Source of the DNA: Planctomycetota bacterium
GTDB taxonomy: Bacteria > Planctomycetota > UBA1135 > UBA2386
DNA length: 39,828 bases
Reading direction: 5' to 3'
Assembly (NCBI GenBank): GCA_014192625.1
Contig: BJHM01000022.1
Location: 32,731 to 72,558 of the forward strand
Numbering within the stretch: position 1 is the first letter of the stretch; every line of letters starts with the position of its first letter. The notes below the pieces were generated by a model. It was not told where the DNA came from, did not search any database, and worked only from the letters and a program-made list of their open reading frames with translations. Shown piece after piece: positions 22,886 through 31,805 of this stretch. Both the position numbers and the translations under genes were made by a program.

Positions 22886-25873
22886 ATGAAGCTCGACGGC
22901 CCCGCGCAAAGCTCGGACCAGCTCCTGCACTGCACGCTGGAGCGAACTGTGGTCCGGATCCAGAACCCAGCGACTGGGCAAGCGGAGGTGCTGAAGCTTT
23001 TGCTCCGTGGCAGCTTGAACGAAGCGGAACGCGAACTGGAATGGGGCCAACTCGCCGGCGGAGAGGGCGTTGTCCGCTACCTCAACGCAAGCATCGATTC
23101 GCAAACCGGACGGCCCTGCCTGCGCACCGAGTTTCACCCGGGCGCTGACCTGGAAGCACTCGTCGCACGGCGCGGGGCATTCGACGCAGCGACCGCGTGC
23201 CTCATCTTGTTGCCGGTCGCCGAGAGCCTCGCGGTGTTGCATTCGACCCGCACCCCGGCCTTGCCGCAGGGCCTCTGTCACGGGGACATCAAGCCGAGCA
23301 ACCTGCTGCGCACCGAGTCAACCACGTTGATGCTCGACTTCGAACACGCGGGCCCAATCGCATCGGGCCGCTGCGCTGGCACAATCGGCTTCGCTGCACC
23401 AGAGGCGGAAACTGGCGCGCGCTTGAGCCCTTACTTCGATGTCTATGGTCTCGGCGCGACTTTGCACTGGCTGCTGACCGGCACGACACCGCGGCAAGGT
23501 GCCCTTGCGATGCAGGACGCAGAACTGCAATTGCTGGTCGCTGCGTGCACCGCACACTCGCCTGCTGCGCGCCCCACTGCGTCGGTGGTCGCGCGCAAGT
23601 TGCATGAGTTATCGCTGCGACTGTCCGAGGATCCGGCCGAACCGGTGCGCAACGCGCTGCTGGCTGGCGAACTCAGCGCGTGCCACGAGTTGTTGCAGGA
23701 AAAAACCATCCCCGTGGGGACGTTCGAGATCCTCGGCAGCTTTCAAACTCGGCAGCAACGATTGCTCGCGCGACTGCGACAACTGCCCTCGATTTGGGCG
23801 CCACTCAGCAGCGAAAACGCCATCGCCGAAACCACAAAACGCCTGCGCCAGCTGGAGTCCTTCCTGCGGCGCTACCCGCGGCACAGCGAGGCTATTTCCG
23901 CTCGCAACGCAGCCCGCGAACATGCTGGCCGCCAGTTGCATCATTCGCTGCCGCGTCTCAATGAGTTCGTCCGCAACGATAGCTTCCCTGCCGCGCGCGC
24001 GCTGCTGCTGCATCTCGAAGCCCTCGCGCACTCCTTGCTCGCTTCGCCTGGCCGACTGCGCGTGCCTAGTGACCATGATCCAAGAATGCCAACGCTGCTA
24101 CAGCGCGCGCCACTGTCCTGCCTGCAACAAGAAGCCCAGCGCATCGACGCGGCAGCGGCCGACAGCGACAGGCTCGCAGCGGCGATCGAACAAGCCGAGA
24201 ACCGGTTCGCCATCGACGAGATCGAAGCGATCATCGAGCACCTCGCCACCAACCAAGGCGGCACATCTTCGGTCGTCACTCGACGGCGCGATCGCTTGCA
24301 GCGGCTCAGTTTTTACCTCACACGGATCAGCCGCTCGACCGGCAACCTAAAGCGACTGCAAGAACTATTGCCAACGGCCGAGCTGAAGTCGGTAGTAGCA
24401 CTCATTGCGGAATGTGCGAAAGCAGCCGCACTCGGGCATCACGAAATGAACGACAGCGTCGGCGCCATGGGCATGCGCCAACTGCAACTGACGTTCACCA
24501 ACCTGGTCGACGAGTTTGCCACGCTGCGCGACTGCGTTGCGCCAGCCAACGAAGGACTGCGGATCGCGCTCGAATCACTCACCGACGAGGCCTGGCAGCT
24601 CCTCGCCGACGCACAGCAAAAACTGCAAGCCGAGCCAGTGCCGATACGGCCACTGCAACTACTGCTTGGGCGACTCGACACCTTCCGCCTTCTGGAAGCA
24701 CTGATCGACCGACCAACGCGCGCACGCAGCCAGGTGATTGATCGCATCGAGTCACTGCGCCTGCGACTCGAGCAGGCGCTTGCCGCACGCGACCGGTTGG
24801 CGCGCGGGGCCGAACAGGCAATCGCGAAGGGCCATTGGACGACTGGCCTGTTTGAGATGGAACGCGCAGTCACCAGCATCGACGGCGAGGATTCTGCCGA
24901 GAACTACGAAGCCAACAAGCTGAAGGAACGGCTGACGCAGGCGCGCAAGCGCAAGCTGGAAATCGAGCAGAATCAGCGGCACAACAATTCGCTGGAGAGC
25001 CGCTACATCGTCCTGCAGGCAGACCCAAAAAGCAGCGGCACAGAGCGGCTGCGGACCCTGCGCGAACGACTCGACTGCCTGCAGTTTCTAAATGTTCACG
25101 CGCAGCAGGACCGCGGCCGACTCTACGCTCGCGACCTCCGCAAACTCGAGCAGCGCATCGTTGAGGAGCAGGCGCTCATTGCTAGCGCATCGTTTGAGGA
25201 GGCCTCAGACATCGACGAACGCTTGCTGCTCGCGCAGCAAACCATGGCGCAGATCGACGCATTCCGCGAGGAGGGCGGGCCCAGTGCGGCAGATCTTGAG
25301 GCGATCCGCGCACTCGGAAAGCTATGGCAAGAGCGGCTTGCGACCATGCTCGCAGCAGTCGAGCGGCGCGCTGCTATGGTGTCGGCAAGGGCAAGGCACA
25401 AACGACTACTAAGGCGCATGGTTGCGGTCGCAGCAGTCACCCTGGTTGGCGCCGTCGCGCTGTTGTTTGGCAGCGGCGAGGCTGCCGCAGCACAGGAATC
25501 GCGCCTTGCAAAGGCAGACCTCGGCGCCGTCGCACAAAACATCCAGATCCATCTCGCCTCCCTGCGCAAGTTGGCCGCGAAAAATGAATCTGCGCAGAGT
25601 GCCGTCGATCAGATTGCCAGGCTGAATCAGGACACCGACCTTGTCACCTGGCACCAAGGCCTCGTGCAGTCGCTCACCACGCCCGGCGTAGCGCCGGAGT
25701 TTGCTAAGCAATGCTGGCGAATCGGCATTGGCCGCGCCGCCGCCTTCGCCAATAACGCCCAGCCAAAGCAAGCACAGCTGTACGATGCCGTATTGCACGA
25801 CCGCCCGCGACTAGAGCAGTTTTTTGGCAGCCCACTCGACCAGCACGCACTGATTTTGGCCAAAGGGCACTGA
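22886..25873 (+). CDS. Giant membrane-anchored protein kinase-like protein
   Basis: A 995-residue protein. An N-terminal kinase-like fold (about 10-260) is followed by a helical, Leu/Arg/Glu-rich region with coiled-coil character (260-845), one transmembrane segment (about 850-870, VAAVTLVGAVALLF) and a C-terminal extracytoplasmic part. Kinase motifs: an AEVLKLLL Lys (K37), catalytic CHGDIKPSN (132-139), metal-binding DFE (151-153) instead of DFG, and APE (171-173) then DVYGLGATLHWLL. No glycine-rich loop is obvious. HGD plus DFE recalls aminoglycoside/choline kinases, whereas APE and the DVYGLG helix are Ser/Thr-kinase-like, so it is a hybrid. Activity is likely but not proven. The start is ATG 22886; a TTG at 22844 is open but its G-run is too close. 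Confidence 0.8.
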   Translation: MKLDGPAQSSDQLLHCTLERTVVRIQNPATGQAEVLKLLLRGSLNEAERELEWGQLAGGEGVVRYLNASIDSQTGRPCLRTEFHPGADLEALVARRGAFDAATACLILLPVAESLAVLHSTRTPALPQGLCHGDIKPSNLLRTESTTLMLDFEHAGPIASGRCAGTIGFAAPEAETGARLSPYFDVYGLGATLHWLLTGTTPRQGALAMQDAELQLLVAACTAHSPAARPTASVVARKLHELSLRLSEDPAEPVRNALLAGELSACHELLQEKTIPVGTFEILGSFQTRQQRLLARLRQLPSIWAPLSSENAIAETTKRLRQLESFLRRYPRHSEAISARNAAREHAGRQLHHSLPRLNEFVRNDSFPAARALLLHLEALAHSLLASPGRLRVPSDHDPRMPTLLQRAPLSCLQQEAQRIDAAAADSDRLAAAIEQAENRFAIDEIEAIIEHLATNQGGTSSVVTRRRDRLQRLSFYLTRISRSTGNLKRLQELLPTAELKSVVALIAECAKAAALGHHEMNDSVGAMGMRQLQLTFTNLVDEFATLRDCVAPANEGLRIALESLTDEAWQLLADAQQKLQAEPVPIRPLQLLLGRLDTFRLLEALIDRPTRARSQVIDRIESLRLRLEQALAARDRLARGAEQAIAKGHWTTGLFEMERAVTSIDGEDSAENYEANKLKERLTQARKRKLEIEQNQRHNNSLESRYIVLQADPKSSGTERLRTLRERLDCLQFLNVHAQQDRGRLYARDLRKLEQRIVEEQALIASASFEEASDIDERLLLAQQTMAQIDAFREEGGPSAADLEAIRALGKLWQERLATMLAAVERRAAMVSARARHKRLLRRMVAVAAVTLVGAVALLFGSGEAAAAQESRLAKADLGAVAQNIQIHLASLRKLAAKNESAQSAVDQIARLNQDTDLVTWHQGLVQSLTTPGVAPEFAKQCWRIGIGRAAAFANNAQPKQAQLYDAVLHDRPRLEQFFGSPLDQHALILAKGH

Positions 25874-25964
25874 CCACGCGGCACCGCAGTTTCACGAGAG
25901 GCATACGAGCAATAGCGGCCGCGCTCAGTGATTGCCTGCATTAACACAGCACCGAACCGCAAAG

Positions 25965-27224
25965 TCAGATCTGCTTCAACAACCTACGAGGTGCGAGGCG
26001 GGCAAGAAGACCACCGAGTGCGGTTAGCGCTATGAGTTCTGCAGAGAGCATCGCCAACTGCGGCCAAATCTTCGGCACCACACAGGTGAACGCCTTTTTG
26101 AAGTCAAGGTTGCCCGCTTCATCAACACAGCACATCAGCGTGATGCGATCCATGTCGAACGCCAACGCATAACCTTTGGGCCGCAGCAATATGTTGCCCG
26201 CCCCCGGATGCCAAGCCGCACAGGCAAATGCGGTCCCCACAATCAGCGCGAGATAAAAAAGCCGCCGCCAGAAGACACCCTGGTCCTCACGCAGGGCAAA
26301 CCCTGTTCGATCTTGCATGGGCTGCAAGAAGCAGATCGAGGCGAGCACCAGCGGCACACAGAGTGCGCTGCCAAAGCGGAAGAAGTCATAGACGTAGACC
26401 ACCGAGTAGATCGCAAAGATGCCGCCGACAAACAAAAGCAGCGCGATGCGTTGGCCGTGGCTGCGCGAACAGGCCGCAAATGCAACGATGGCGAGCATTG
26501 GGCCGAAGTCGATCACCCAGTAGCCAAAGCTCAACAGCCACAACCACAACGTGCCCAGCGGAAACAGGCTCTTTCCGGCATACCAATTGGCGTCGAGCGT
26601 CGCTTGCGCCACATGCATACTGATGAAAAACCGGAACGCCACATAGAGCGCACCAATCACCGAGAGCCCAGTGAGGTCTTGCCAAAATCGCGCGCCAGCA
26701 AGCCGCCGGTGCCAAAGGAGCCACGGCACTAAAAACAGCACCATCTCGTGATTGCACAGGGATAGGAAGTTGATGCCAAAGAACAGCACCGGCCGCCGCA
26801 CGGCTGCAACCGCAAGTAACAGCATCGCAAAGGAAAGCTGATCCGGAAAACCAACGACACTGCGGTAGGTCTGCAAAGCGCCGGTGACCGCAACGCCGAT
26901 GGTGATCAGCAGCGCATCGATAAACCTCCCACGGCGACCGCAAAGCCAGAACACCGTCATCAACAACAGGGCACCGCACAGTCGCATGAACTGCGGATAC
27001 ATCGGACCGCCGAGGCCGAGCGCGAAAGCCAGCGCCGGACCAAGGATGCGGTGTGGTAATTGTCCACCCAGCGCCAGCGGATCTGCCGAGAGCGCTTGGT
27101 AGTCTTTGCCGTAGCTAAAGCAATCGAGTGACGGCGGCACAAACCATTCCGTCACAAAATAGCAGAGCCCACCCACGCAGACCGCGAGCAGGATCAGTAG
27201 TAGCGATCGGGCCACATTGGGCAT
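25965..27224 (-). CDS. Multi-pass membrane protein of unknown function
   Basis: A 419-residue protein with about ten hydrophobic segments from residue 8 to the end. There is a short soluble stretch near 325-365 with two adjacent Cys (LMCCVDEAG). The layout (large first periplasmic loop with Asp/Tyr-rich LDCFSYGKDYQAL, then many segments) resembles GT-C glycosyltransferases and related DUF membrane proteins, but no diagnostic motif is certain. It starts 4 nt after the stop of the ChaN-PDZ lipoprotein gene, so the two share a message. It is convergent with the giant kinase gene. Confidence 0.6.
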   Translation of the reverse strand: MPNVARSLLLILLAVCVGGLCYFVTEWFVPPSLDCFSYGKDYQALSADPLALGGQLPHRILGPALAFALGLGGPMYPQFMRLCGALLLMTVFWLCGRRGRFIDALLITIGVAVTGALQTYRSVVGFPDQLSFAMLLLAVAAVRRPVLFFGINFLSLCNHEMVLFLVPWLLWHRRLAGARFWQDLTGLSVIGALYVAFRFFISMHVAQATLDANWYAGKSLFPLGTLWLWLLSFGYWVIDFGPMLAIVAFAACSRSHGQRIALLLFVGGIFAIYSVVYVYDFFRFGSALCVPLVLASICFLQPMQDRTGFALREDQGVFWRRLFYLALIVGTAFACAAWHPGAGNILLRPKGYALAFDMDRITLMCCVDEAGNLDFKKAFTCVVPKIWPQLAMLSAELIALTALGGLLARLAPRRLLKQI

Positions 27225-27228
27225 CGCG

Positions 27229-28491
27229 TTATATCCCAGCGCGCGTGCCCACCTTGGTCTTCAGCTTGATCAAAAGGCCATCGCGCAGCAGCGTGACCTC
27301 AATCTCCTGGCCAGGGGTAAGACTCTGCAACACCTGCATGTAACCCTGCACGCTCTCGACCTCATCCGCGCCGACTCGCTGGATCACATCGCCTTGCTTG
27401 ATGCCTGCGGCCTCGGCTGCGCCGCCTTTTGTCACGTCCTCTACGCGCAGGCCTTCACCTGCGAACTCGTAATCCGGCTTCACGCCAAGCGCAGGACGGC
27501 CGCCGGTCGGTGCCAAATCAGCGGTTGGCGCCGGTGCGCCAGCAATGGGCGCAGCGGGCTTCTGCGGGTCGGCCACCTGATGCGGGTCAAGCTCGCCTCC
27601 TGCAGCGGGCTTATGCGGGTCTAACTTCGCCTTTGGTTCGTCCTCATCTTCATGATCCACGCCTGCCACCACAAACAAGAACTCCGCAACCGGCGGTTGC
27701 TTCACCGGCATATCCGGCGCCGTCACCGACAACACGCGAACTGAAAGTGCGGGCATTCGCTGCTGTAAGCGCGCCACAGTGCCAAAGCCGCGATCACTGT
27801 GGAAGCGGCCGCAGATATGCACGATCAGCGGCTGCCGCCCGTCCTTACGCAATTCGACCAGGCGGGCGATGATGCTCTCCGCCATCGTGTCGTCCTTCAG
27901 GCACTGCGACTCGTAGAACAACTGCATCTTCTTCGACTCCCCAGTGCCACCGTGGTTGCCCATCGCCTTCTGGAAATCGAGCCAGTAGCCGTCCTCGGGC
28001 GCAGTGGTCGCAGTCGCCACCATCGGTGAACCCATTACCGATGTGGCGCCATTCTTACTCGCCTTGTTGGCGAGTTCGCGGGGCATGTTGGCGGCGATCA
28101 TTTCGAGTTTGTGGCGCTTCGCAAACTCGACCACCGGCCGATAGTCAGTCCGATAATTGGGCCACGGCCGCGCACGCGCAAGAAACTCATCCTCGTCGAT
28201 ATCGCCAAGCAAATACTGGGTGAGCGCCGCCTGCACGTCGCGCTCAAACATCTCCATGCTGATCACCAGGTCGGGGCGCAGGATGTAAAGCTCGCGCAAC
28301 AATGCCTGGTGGGCGGCGTGCGTGCCCCTGGAGTCATGCTCCTCGCCAAGCACGATCACATCGGCCTCAACCAGCAGCGCGGCGAGCATCGCTGGGTTTA
28401 GTTCAATGCCACCCGCCGGGGTCACGGCATGAGGCACGGAACAGGCGGCGAACAGGATCCACAGAAGGGGCGCAAGGGTCGTACGCAGCAT
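27229..28491 (-). CDS. ChaN-type lipoprotein with C-terminal PDZ domain
   Basis: A 420-residue lipoprotein. The start at ATG 28491 gives a signal peptide with lipobox LFAAC (Cys 17). Residues about 35-270 match the ChaN/COG3016 domain, with VIVLGEEHDSRGTHAAHQALL near the start, MFERDVQAALTQYL and ICGRFHSDRG towards the end. ChaN of Campylobacter binds haem and is iron-regulated. A Pro/Lys/Asp-rich linker with repeated LDPH/PQKPAAP units follows (about 275-335), then a PDZ domain (about 340-415: GLRVEDVTKGGAAEAAGIKQ) ending in VTLLRDG. The PDZ tail suggests that it binds a peptide or a protease partner in the periplasm. It heads an operon with a multi-pass membrane protein 4 nt downstream. The divergent gap to xthA is about 100 bp. 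Confidence 0.8.
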   Translation of the reverse strand: MLRTTLAPLLWILFAACSVPHAVTPAGGIELNPAMLAALLVEADVIVLGEEHDSRGTHAAHQALLRELYILRPDLVISMEMFERDVQAALTQYLLGDIDEDEFLARARPWPNYRTDYRPVVEFAKRHKLEMIAANMPRELANKASKNGATSVMGSPMVATATTAPEDGYWLDFQKAMGNHGGTGESKKMQLFYESQCLKDDTMAESIIARLVELRKDGRQPLIVHICGRFHSDRGFGTVARLQQRMPALSVRVLSVTAPDMPVKQPPVAEFLFVVAGVDHEDEDEPKAKLDPHKPAAGGELDPHQVADPQKPAAPIAGAPAPTADLAPTGGRPALGVKPDYEFAGEGLRVEDVTKGGAAEAAGIKQGDVIQRVGADEVESVQGYMQVLQSLTPGQEIEVTLLRDGLLIKLKTKVGTRAGI

Positions 28492-28597
28492 CCTGCTATG
28501 AGAAAGGGCGCAGCGATTTCGGGCAAGCCTGCACAAAAAGCACTGCCTCCCGCAGCGATTTCATCCTTTCGCTAGCCCGCCGGATTGCCAGAATACG

Positions 28598-29380
28598 ATG
28601 CTGTCCGACATGAAGCTCTGCACTTGGAACGTCAATGGCCTCCGCGCACGACTCACCAACGTGGTCGACTTCCTGCGCGAGCATCGACCCGATGTGCTGT
28701 GCCTGCAGGAAACCAAGGTGCAGGACGCGCAGTTCCCGCGCGAGCCGCTTGAGGACCAAGGCTACAACATCGAGCTGTTCGGCCAGAAGAGTTACAATGG
28801 CGTGGCGATCCTGTCGCAGAAGCCGATGGAGGACGTCTTCTACGGCATGCCGGATGACCCGAAGGACTCCGAGTGCCGCGTCATCGGCTGCATCACCGGC
28901 GACTTGATGGTGCTCAATCTTTACGTGCCCAACGGCCAAGAAGTCGGCACCGAAAAATACCGCTACAAACTCGACTGGTTCCGTCGACTGCGCGAGTTCG
29001 TCAGCGAGAAATACTCGGTTCAAGAACAAGTAGCTCTGGTCGGCGACTTCAACGTGACGCTCGCGGATCGCGACATACACGACCCTGCTGCCTGGCACGA
29101 AAAGATCCTGTGCTCGCCCCCGGAGCGCGCTGCGATGCAACAGTTGATGGGGTTGGGACTCGACGACCTGCTGCGCAAGAAGCATCCGGAAGGCGGCATC
29201 TATACGTGGTGGGACTACCGTGCCGGCTCGGCGTTCAAGGACGAAGGGCTGCGCATTGACTACGTGCTGACGACTGCGCCTTTGACGGCGCGCTGCGATG
29301 ACGTGATCGTGCACAAGGATATGCGGACCATGAAAAGTCCCAGCGATCACGCACCGGTCACAGCCGTGTTTCAGGACTAA
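28598..29380 (+). CDS. xthA: Exodeoxyribonuclease III (AP endonuclease family)
   Basis: A 260-residue enzyme of the Xth/APE1 family: it cleaves DNA at abasic sites and removes 3' blocking groups, with Mg2+. Motifs: WNVNGLRARL near the start, LQETK (metal-binding Glu about 41), GQKSYNGVAILS, VLNLYVPNG, GDFNVTLADRD (catalytic Asp/Asn) and SDHAPVTAVF (catalytic His) at the end. Length is normal. Start: ATG 28598 or the in-frame ATG at 28610, which aligns better with E. coli Xth (MKF...); no Shine-Dalgarno decides. The ABC ATPase gene begins 5 nt after its stop. Confidence 0.95.
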   Translation: MLSDMKLCTWNVNGLRARLTNVVDFLREHRPDVLCLQETKVQDAQFPREPLEDQGYNIELFGQKSYNGVAILSQKPMEDVFYGMPDDPKDSECRVIGCITGDLMVLNLYVPNGQEVGTEKYRYKLDWFRRLREFVSEKYSVQEQVALVGDFNVTLADRDIHDPAAWHEKILCSPPERAAMQQLMGLGLDDLLRKKHPEGGIYTWWDYRAGSAFKDEGLRIDYVLTTAPLTARCDDVIVHKDMRTMKSPSDHAPVTAVFQD

Positions 29381-29385
29381 GGCAC

Positions 29386-30144
29386 ATGGCAGCAGCGATC
29401 GAAGTGCGCGGGCTTGGGCGTAGCTATGACAGCCGTTGGGCCGTGCGTGGTCTCGAACTGACCATCGCGCCCGGCGAGCTGTACGGATTTCTCGGCCCAA
29501 ATGGCGCGGGCAAGACCACGACGATCCGGATCCTCGCAGGCCTGCTGCGCCCTACGGAAGGAACCGTTCGCATCGACGGCCTCGATCACGCGACTGCGCC
29601 GCACGCGCTGAAGTCCATCCTCGGCTTCGTGCCCGACACGCCACCGCTCTACGACTACCTCACTGGCAGACAATACATCGACCTCGTCGCCAGCCTTTGG
29701 CGCATCAGTCGCGCCGAGCGCACCGAACGCTCGGAGCGGTTGCTGTCCGCCCTCGGCATAGACGATGTAGCCGACGAACTGTGCAAGGGCTACTCGCACG
29801 GCACGCGCAAAAAAATCCACCTCGCAGCGATGCTGACCACCGCACCAAAAGTGCTGCTGCTCGATGAGCCTTCGACGGGTCTCGACCCCCGTAGCGTCCG
29901 CGCCCTGAAGGACCTGATGCTCGAAGAGGCGCGCCGCGGCACGACGATCCTGTTCAGCACGCACGTGCTAGAAACCGCCGAACAAATCTGCCACCGCGTC
30001 GGCATTCTGCATCAAGGCCAGTTGCGCGCCGAGGGCACTGTGGCGCAACTGCGCTCGCTCCATGGCGACGATAGCTTGGAGGCGGCATTCCTACGGCTCA
30101 CTGCGACCGACGACCAAACGAGCAATGGCGCTGTTACTCGCTGA
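29386..30144 (+). CDS. ABC transporter ATP-binding protein (ABC-2 type partner)
   Basis: A 252-residue ABC ATPase. Walker A GPNGAGKTT is at 37-45, the signature YSHGTRKK at 136-143 (a non-canonical form of LSGGQ, common in ABC-2-type exporters), and Walker B VLLLDEPSTGLDP at 156-168. The H-loop His is in FSTHVLETAE. It overlaps the permease gene by 20 nt and follows xthA after 5 nt. It powers export or lipid/peptide movement by the membrane partner; substrate unknown. Confidence 0.93.
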   Translation: MAAAIEVRGLGRSYDSRWAVRGLELTIAPGELYGFLGPNGAGKTTTIRILAGLLRPTEGTVRIDGLDHATAPHALKSILGFVPDTPPLYDYLTGRQYIDLVASLWRISRAERTERSERLLSALGIDDVADELCKGYSHGTRKKIHLAAMLTTAPKVLLLDEPSTGLDPRSVRALKDLMLEEARRGTTILFSTHVLETAEQICHRVGILHQGQLRAEGTVAQLRSLHGDDSLEAAFLRLTATDDQTSNGAVTR

Positions 30145-31750
30145 CCTGCGCGCATTCGCCAACGGCCTGCGAAGGCGCGATGGCCACGGTGGACTCTTCG
30201 CGCGGCTATTGCCGCCACTGCTGCTAGGAACGATGTACTGGCTGCTCGGCAGCATGATGCTGGGCCACCCAGAACTGCTCATTGCACTGCAAAGCCGGGG
30301 CGATTCGCAAACGATCCTGATGGCGGCGGCATTATCGCCATGCCCGATCGTCGCTGGCTGGATCGCATTCGCGCACATGCATCGACAACTGTTCGAGGCA
30401 CCCGAACTCGGCATCTGGCTCACAGCGCCGCACTGGCGCGGCCGCGCTGCGCTGCAGTTGTTTATCCGGGCTTCATGCACGGCCCTGTTGTGGGCTTGCG
30501 CGCTCGCTGCACCGTTCGTCATGCAACTGCTCTTTGCAAGCCGCGCCCAACCGTTCGCCTACGCAATGGCGCCGCTCGGCATCGCCATCGCTGTAGTGCC
30601 ATCGCTCGCCATCACGCTGGGAATTCAGATCGCGCTGATGCGCTGTGCCGCCGGCCGTAGCGCGCGCGTGGCTTTGAGCCTGTTGTCGGCAATGGCATCC
30701 TTTGGCTTCCCGGTATTCTTGCTCACCGAAGTGTTCACCGGTGCGCCGGCCCGAGCGATGGCGTTGATCGATTCGAATCGTGTCGATACTGGGCCATCAC
30801 CATTGGTCGCTGCCGCAACACAAATGCTCGCGAGCGCCGCGCAGGACCTGGTTGACCTTGCCGCGCTGAAGAGCGGACTGGTGCTGCTGGTCGGCAGCTG
30901 CGCGCTGTTTCTTTTGATTGCGCGCTTGCACCCCATCGCCGTGCAAAACCATCTGCTCGCCTACCGGCCGCGCCGCTTGCACGGTGGCCGCTGGCCGCTG
31001 CAACCCGCGGCAGCGATCCGGCACAAGGAATTCGCGCAGACCCTGCAACAGCCTGGCGCCCTCTGGCAAATGTTGATCGTTGCTGTGATGACCGGATTAC
31101 TAGCCAGCCAGAATCTGGTCGTGCATGACATTCTCGCCGGCAGCATCCTGCCGCAGTGGCTGCGCCAGTGCGCGGCGATGGCGATATTGTGGAGCATCGC
31201 AATCACGATGCTGCTCTACACCCATATGGGACGGCTTTCGATCTGGGACGGCCAGCAATGGCCGCTTTATCTGCAGTCGCCAATCAGCGCCGGAACGCTG
31301 CTTCGTGGCAAGCTGCAGACCATCGCGCTGCTGCTGATCTGGCCAATCGTGGTGCCTGCATTTGCCGGCTTCTTTTGGTTTTCTGCCAACCCAACGACTG
31401 TGCTGATCTTCTGCGGCTTTGCCATCGCCGGCACCATGGCCGCACTCGCAGCGATCATCAGCATCGGCACTTGGCCGTGGCTCATTCGACAAGAAACGGA
31501 TGGCAGGATCACGCAGGGCTCGCGCGGCTTCGTTGGCTCGCTCGCCTTGATGATCGTATTCCACCTCGCGATCGCGCCGGGCTACCTGGCCTACCATGTG
31601 CTAGGGACGACCACTGCCAGCCAACGACCTGACTGCGAAAAGTTGCTGCCCTACGCATTGATCGGCGCGTTGCTGATCGGTTTGCTGCAGTTCGCACTCT
31701 CCACCAAGATCGCACTTGGCAACTACCGCCGACTGCTGGCCCCACGCTAA
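30125..31750 (+). CDS. ABC-2-type membrane permease
   Basis: A 541-residue protein with around twelve hydrophobic segments and no ATPase motif. The start at ATG 30125 (MALLLADLRAFANGLRRR) is chosen because it lies at the end of the ATPase gene (20-nt overlap); the frame is open up to 30062. The N-terminal cytoplasmic helix with Arg residues and the long hydrophobic core fit the permease of a two-gene ABC-2 exporter. No substrate-binding protein is nearby, which supports export. Confidence 0.75.
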   Translation: MALLLADLRAFANGLRRRDGHGGLFARLLPPLLLGTMYWLLGSMMLGHPELLIALQSRGDSQTILMAAALSPCPIVAGWIAFAHMHRQLFEAPELGIWLTAPHWRGRAALQLFIRASCTALLWACALAAPFVMQLLFASRAQPFAYAMAPLGIAIAVVPSLAITLGIQIALMRCAAGRSARVALSLLSAMASFGFPVFLLTEVFTGAPARAMALIDSNRVDTGPSPLVAAATQMLASAAQDLVDLAALKSGLVLLVGSCALFLLIARLHPIAVQNHLLAYRPRRLHGGRWPLQPAAAIRHKEFAQTLQQPGALWQMLIVAVMTGLLASQNLVVHDILAGSILPQWLRQCAAMAILWSIAITMLLYTHMGRLSIWDGQQWPLYLQSPISAGTLLRGKLQTIALLLIWPIVVPAFAGFFWFSANPTTVLIFCGFAIAGTMAALAAIISIGTWPWLIRQETDGRITQGSRGFVGSLALMIVFHLAIAPGYLAYHVLGTTTASQRPDCEKLLPYALIGALLIGLLQFALSTKIALGNYRRLLAPR

Positions 31751-31805
31751 CGAAGTCGCAGCGGCGCGCAGTGCAGAAGGCACCTGCTGGTATCATCAAA
31801 CAGCA

